Positions 5,584-7,780 of a stretch of 7,780 bases of DNA are shown one piece after another (positions within the stretch are counted from its first letter, which is position 1; every line of letters starts with the position of its first letter). The stretch is from Methanobacteriota archaeon. GTDB taxonomy: Archaea > Halobacteriota > Halobacteria > Halobacteriales > Halalkalicoccaceae. Where the stretch lies: contig JADFQH010000137.1 of NCBI GenBank assembly GCA_022561895.1, forward strand, positions 1 through 7,780, written 5' to 3'. The position numbers and the translations under genes were made by a program. The notes beneath the pieces are model-generated. The model did no database searches. It was not told the DNA's origin and was given only the letters and a program-made list of their open reading frames with translations.

Positions 5584-7269
5584 ATGAGCGAGGGCTACAC
5601 CGGCGCGGATCTCTTCGTCGATGCAATGGAACAGTACGGCGTGTCTCACGTCTTTGGCAACCCCGGAACGACCGAACTCCCTGTGTTGAAATCGCTCGCG
5701 GGAAGCGATATCGAGTATATCCTCGGGCTGCACGAGGATATCGCGGTCGGGATGGCTGGAGGGTATGCGAGCACCCGGCGCTATCACTCACATCACGATC
5801 CGGCGGTCAACCCCGTGGGCGTCGTGAACCTGCATCTCGCGCCGGGACTCGCACACGGACTGGGCAACCTCTATGCGGCAAAGATCGCGGGCGCTCCCGT
5901 GGTTGTGACCGCCGGAAACCACAGCACCGACTTTCGCCACGAAGAACCCATTCTCTCCGGTGATCTCGTCGCCATTGCGGAGGAGTTCACCAAGTGGAGC
6001 ACCGAAGTGCTCGACGTGGCCGCACTGCCCGCGATGGTTCGCCGAGCGTTCCGGGTGGCGCTCACTCCACCCACTGGACCCGTGTTTCTCGGACTCCCGC
6101 TCGACGTGATGATGGCAGAAACCGACGCGACCCCTGAGCGATTGGGTGAAATTCCGACCGCCGGGGGTGGCGACCCCGCACAGCTCGCCCGTGCGGCAGA
6201 ACTGCTCGAAGCGGCGGATTCACCTGTGATGATTACCGGCGACCAGATCGCCCGCGCGGGCAGTGAGGCGGTCGACAGCGCCGTGAGCCTCGCCGAAACC
6301 GCGGGCTTGCGCGTCCACGGTGAGATCCTCTCCTGTGAGGTGAACTTTCCTACCCAGCATGACCAGTGGGTGTCGCATATCCCGCCGGATGTGGGACTCG
6401 TCTCGATGCTCATGGACACCGATACCATCGTGTTTGCGGGCTGTTCGACCAACACGACGCTCACGCGCCACGAAAATCCTCTCACTGACTCGGAGACGAC
6501 CTGTATCCACCTCGGACCGGACGCGTGGGAACTCGGCAAACACCAGCCCGCCGACGCCGCGGTCCTTGGGGACCCCGGCGAGATAATGGCCGCACTCGCC
6601 GAGCGCGTGGACGTAGACGAGGCCGTTCGAGCGGAGCGGATCGAAAAGGTTCACGGGATGAAAGCGTCCCTCGAAGAAACCATCGGGTCGATCGGCGAGG
6701 GCAACGGCGAGAACGACCCGCGGGCTTCGAAGGCCGAGCTGGTTGATGAACTCAGGAATGGCGTTCCCGACGCCTACATCGTTGACGAAGGTGTGACCTC
6801 GAAGTACGCCCTTCTGACCCGGTGGCCCCTAGAGAGCGAGGGGATGATCTCGAATAAGGGCGGCGGGCTGGGATATGGGCTTCCCGCCGCGGTCGGCGCG
6901 GCCATCGCCGAACGCGAGCGGGACGATCCACGAGACGTGCTCGGATTTGTCGGCGATGGCTCGTATCTCTACTACCCACATACACTCTACTCGGCCGCGC
7001 GACACGGCGTCGATCTCACCGTTGCTATCGCGGATAACCGAAACTACCGCATCCTGAAGGACAACACGATCAAGCTGTTTGGGGGTGAGGACAGCGATCA
7101 CGACTACGTGGGGATGGATTTCGAGCCGCCCGTGGATCTCGTGGCGAACGCGAAGAGTCACGGCGCGGATGCAGAGCTGGTCGAAACACCGGAGGAGATC
7201 GCGCCCGCCGTCGAGGAATCGTTTGCGAGCGAGGGACCGACCGTACTCGATATTCTGGTTCACGACTGA
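5584..7269 (+). CDS. Thiamine-diphosphate-dependent 2-oxoacid decarboxylase, benzoylformate decarboxylase-like
   Basis: This is a 561-aa cytoplasmic ThDP enzyme with the usual Pyr, central and PP domains. FGNPGTTELP (24-33) and LGLHEDIAVGMAGGYA (47-62) carry the cofactor-activating Glu51. NLHLAPGLAHGLGN (82-95) carries His84, and TLTRHENP (292-299) carries His296. By hand comparison with Pseudomonas putida benzoylformate decarboxylase (Ser26, Glu47, His70, His281), all four catalytic positions have a counterpart, with Thr29 replacing Ser26. The Mg/ThDP motif is GDGS (457-460), 25 residues before DNRNY (484-488). NKGGGLGYGLPAAVGAAIA (424-442) precedes it. No FAD-site or regulatory subunit gene is nearby, which argues against a biosynthetic acetolactate synthase. 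It probably decarboxylates an aromatic or branched 2-oxoacid; the substrate is unproven. In-frame starts exist at TTG 5554, ATG 5557, ATG 5569 and ATG 5584. I chose 5584 because it gives the family-like distance to FGNPG; the upstream gap shows no clear box or in-frame ribosome site. Confidence 0.88.
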   Translation: MSEGYTGADLFVDAMEQYGVSHVFGNPGTTELPVLKSLAGSDIEYILGLHEDIAVGMAGGYASTRRYHSHHDPAVNPVGVVNLHLAPGLAHGLGNLYAAKIAGAPVVVTAGNHSTDFRHEEPILSGDLVAIAEEFTKWSTEVLDVAALPAMVRRAFRVALTPPTGPVFLGLPLDVMMAETDATPERLGEIPTAGGGDPAQLARAAELLEAADSPVMITGDQIARAGSEAVDSAVSLAETAGLRVHGEILSCEVNFPTQHDQWVSHIPPDVGLVSMLMDTDTIVFAGCSTNTTLTRHENPLTDSETTCIHLGPDAWELGKHQPADAAVLGDPGEIMAALAERVDVDEAVRAERIEKVHGMKASLEETIGSIGEGNGENDPRASKAELVDELRNGVPDAYIVDEGVTSKYALLTRWPLESEGMISNKGGGLGYGLPAAVGAAIAERERDDPRDVLGFVGDGSYLYYPHTLYSAARHGVDLTVAIADNRNYRILKDNTIKLFGGEDSDHDYVGMDFEPPVDLVANAKSHGADAELVETPEEIAPAVEESFASEGPTVLDILVHD

Positions 7270-7290
7270 ACGACACGGCCACCTCAGTAG

Positions 7291-7728
7291 TTACGCGGGC
7301 GTGCGAAACTCCTCGACACGATCGGCAAAGTCCGCTGTGAACGCCGGAAGATCATCGTGCGTTTTGAGTTCGTCGTACGAAAACCAGTGTGTCTCAGCGA
7401 CTTCGTCTCCGGCGCGAGAGTGTGCCTCGCCACGTACGTACTCACAGAGCGTGACGATGTTGAGACAGAGACTCCCATTGTCGGCTTCGAACGTACTGCT
7501 GTGGACGTACTCGACGGCTCCGACTTCGACGCCAACCTCCTCGGAAATCTCGCGGCGGATCGTCTTCTCAATAGTGTCGTTGCCGCCGGGCGGTTGTTCG
7601 ACCGTGCCGCCCGGAAACGCCAACAACCCGCCTGCGTGTTCTTCGTCCGCTCCGCGCTCGATCAACAGATACTCCCCATCGCGAACGATGACCCCATCGA
7701 CGTTCACCACATACGTGTGATCCTGCAT
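7291..7728 (-). CDS. NUDIX hydrolase with an expanded Nudix box
   Basis: This 145-aa single-domain protein should hydrolyse a nucleoside diphosphate linked to another moiety; the substrate cannot be told. An N-terminal strand pair VNVDGVIVRDGEYLLIERG (8-26) leads to GGLLAFPGGTVE (33-44) and then the helix RREISEEVGV (58-67). This gives the REUxEExGU half of the Nudix box with metal ligands Glu60, Glu63 and Glu64. The first half is unusual: between Gly41 and Arg59 there are four residues more than in the standard GX5EX7RE pattern, and the usual Glu falls on Asp51. The C-terminal half contains ETHWFSYDEL (112-121), typical of Nudix domains. It is convergent with the decarboxylase gene, with 21 bp between the two stops (7270-7290) and no hairpin in that gap. 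The start ATG (7726-7728) is supported by a TATA-like box at leaderless spacing. No ribosome binding site precedes it. Confidence 0.9.
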   Translation of the reverse strand: MQDHTYVVNVDGVIVRDGEYLLIERGADEEHAGGLLAFPGGTVEQPPGGNDTIEKTIRREISEEVGVEVGAVEYVHSSTFEADNGSLCLNIVTLCEYVRGEAHSRAGDEVAETHWFSYDELKTHDDLPAFTADFADRVEEFRTPA

Positions 7729-7734
7729 CGAACG

Positions 7735-7745
7735 GAACTCAGTTC
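7735..7745. repeat. Short palindrome GAACT-C-AGTTC in the NUDIX promoter
   Basis: Arms 7735-7739 and 7741-7745 are perfect inverted repeats around one base. An overlapping alternative pairing is CGAAC (7729-7733) with GTTCG (7742-7746). It sits between the TATA-like box and the start codon on the minus strand, where a bound repressor would block initiation. The arms are short, so function is speculative. Confidence 0.3.
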
Positions 7746-7753
7746 GACAGCGG

Positions 7754-7759
7754 ATAAAT
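7754..7759 (-). promoter_or_regulatory. TATA-like box for a leaderless NUDIX mRNA
   Basis: On the minus strand this reads ATTTAT and is 26-31 nt upstream of the ATG. That is the distance expected when transcription starts at or next to the first base of the start codon, as is common in haloarchaea. The surroundings are GC-rich, so the box stands out. Confidence 0.6.
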
Positions 7760-7780
7760 CACGCGGGACTACTGTAACTC

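Noticed and set aside
5526..5963. Open frame starting at TTG just after GGGGGAG (5519-5525)
   Set aside because: The ribosome-site-like sequence is attractive, but the translation is Arg-rich and overlaps the decarboxylase in another frame, with no family features. It is a GC-rich shadow.
5871..6539. 222-codon minus-strand open frame opposite the decarboxylase
   Set aside because: The Ser/Ala/Arg-rich low-complexity translation mirrors the codon pattern of the plus-strand enzyme, which has strong family motifs.
7270..7290. Possible bidirectional terminator between the convergent decarboxylase and NUDIX genes
   Set aside because: The gap is only 21 bp, with no inverted repeat and no T-run on either strand.

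Overview
The window looks like chromosomal DNA from a haloarchaeon (class Halobacteria). The evidence is high GC with strong third-position G/C, very acidic predicted proteins, a Tat-dependent lipoprotein signal on the solute-binding protein, AT-rich TATA-like boxes just upstream of starts, and a mix of leaderless-type and Shine-Dalgarno-type starts. No RNA gene, insertion sequence, CRISPR array or integration scar was seen. Genes are densely packed and no gene-free stretch exceeds 130 bp.

Layout from left to right: (1) The C-terminal part of an aminoglycoside-phosphotransferase-type kinase enters from the left edge (1-408). (2) A 126-bp intergenic region carries a TATA-like box, a GGGGGAG ribosome binding site and an inverted TTATTAC/GTAATAA pair. 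It leads into a two-gene TRAP transporter operon of the TAXI type: a Tat lipoprotein substrate-binding protein (535-1590), then 3 bp later a fused small+large membrane permease (1594-3576). (3) A T-rich gap precedes a two-gene unit with abutting genes. These are a LicC-like nucleotidyltransferase, probably a cytidylyltransferase (3642-4370), and a CDP-glycerol glycerophosphotransferase (TagB/TagF) family protein (4371-5516). (4) A thiamine-diphosphate decarboxylase of the benzoylformate decarboxylase type follows (5584-7269). (5) Convergent to it, with only 21 bp between stop codons, is a NUDIX hydrolase on the minus strand (7291-7728). It has a well-placed TATA box that predicts a leaderless transcript.

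How they work together: the TAXI protein should capture a small organic anion outside the cell and deliver it to the fused permease for ion-driven import; the substrate cannot be read from sequence. The nucleotidyltransferase and glycerophosphotransferase form a logical pair. One would make a CDP-activated alcohol phosphate, and the other would transfer that phosphate-linked unit to a surface glycan or lipid, as in teichoic-acid chemistry. This pair is the most interesting part of the window. The kinase, the decarboxylase and the NUDIX enzyme have no clear functional tie to their neighbours.

The families are all recognisable. I did not find a clearly undescribed system. The points worth a second look are the cytidylyltransferase/phosphotransferase pair, an expanded Nudix box, a His-rich insertion in the decarboxylase, and the palindromic or inverted-repeat elements in two promoter regions.
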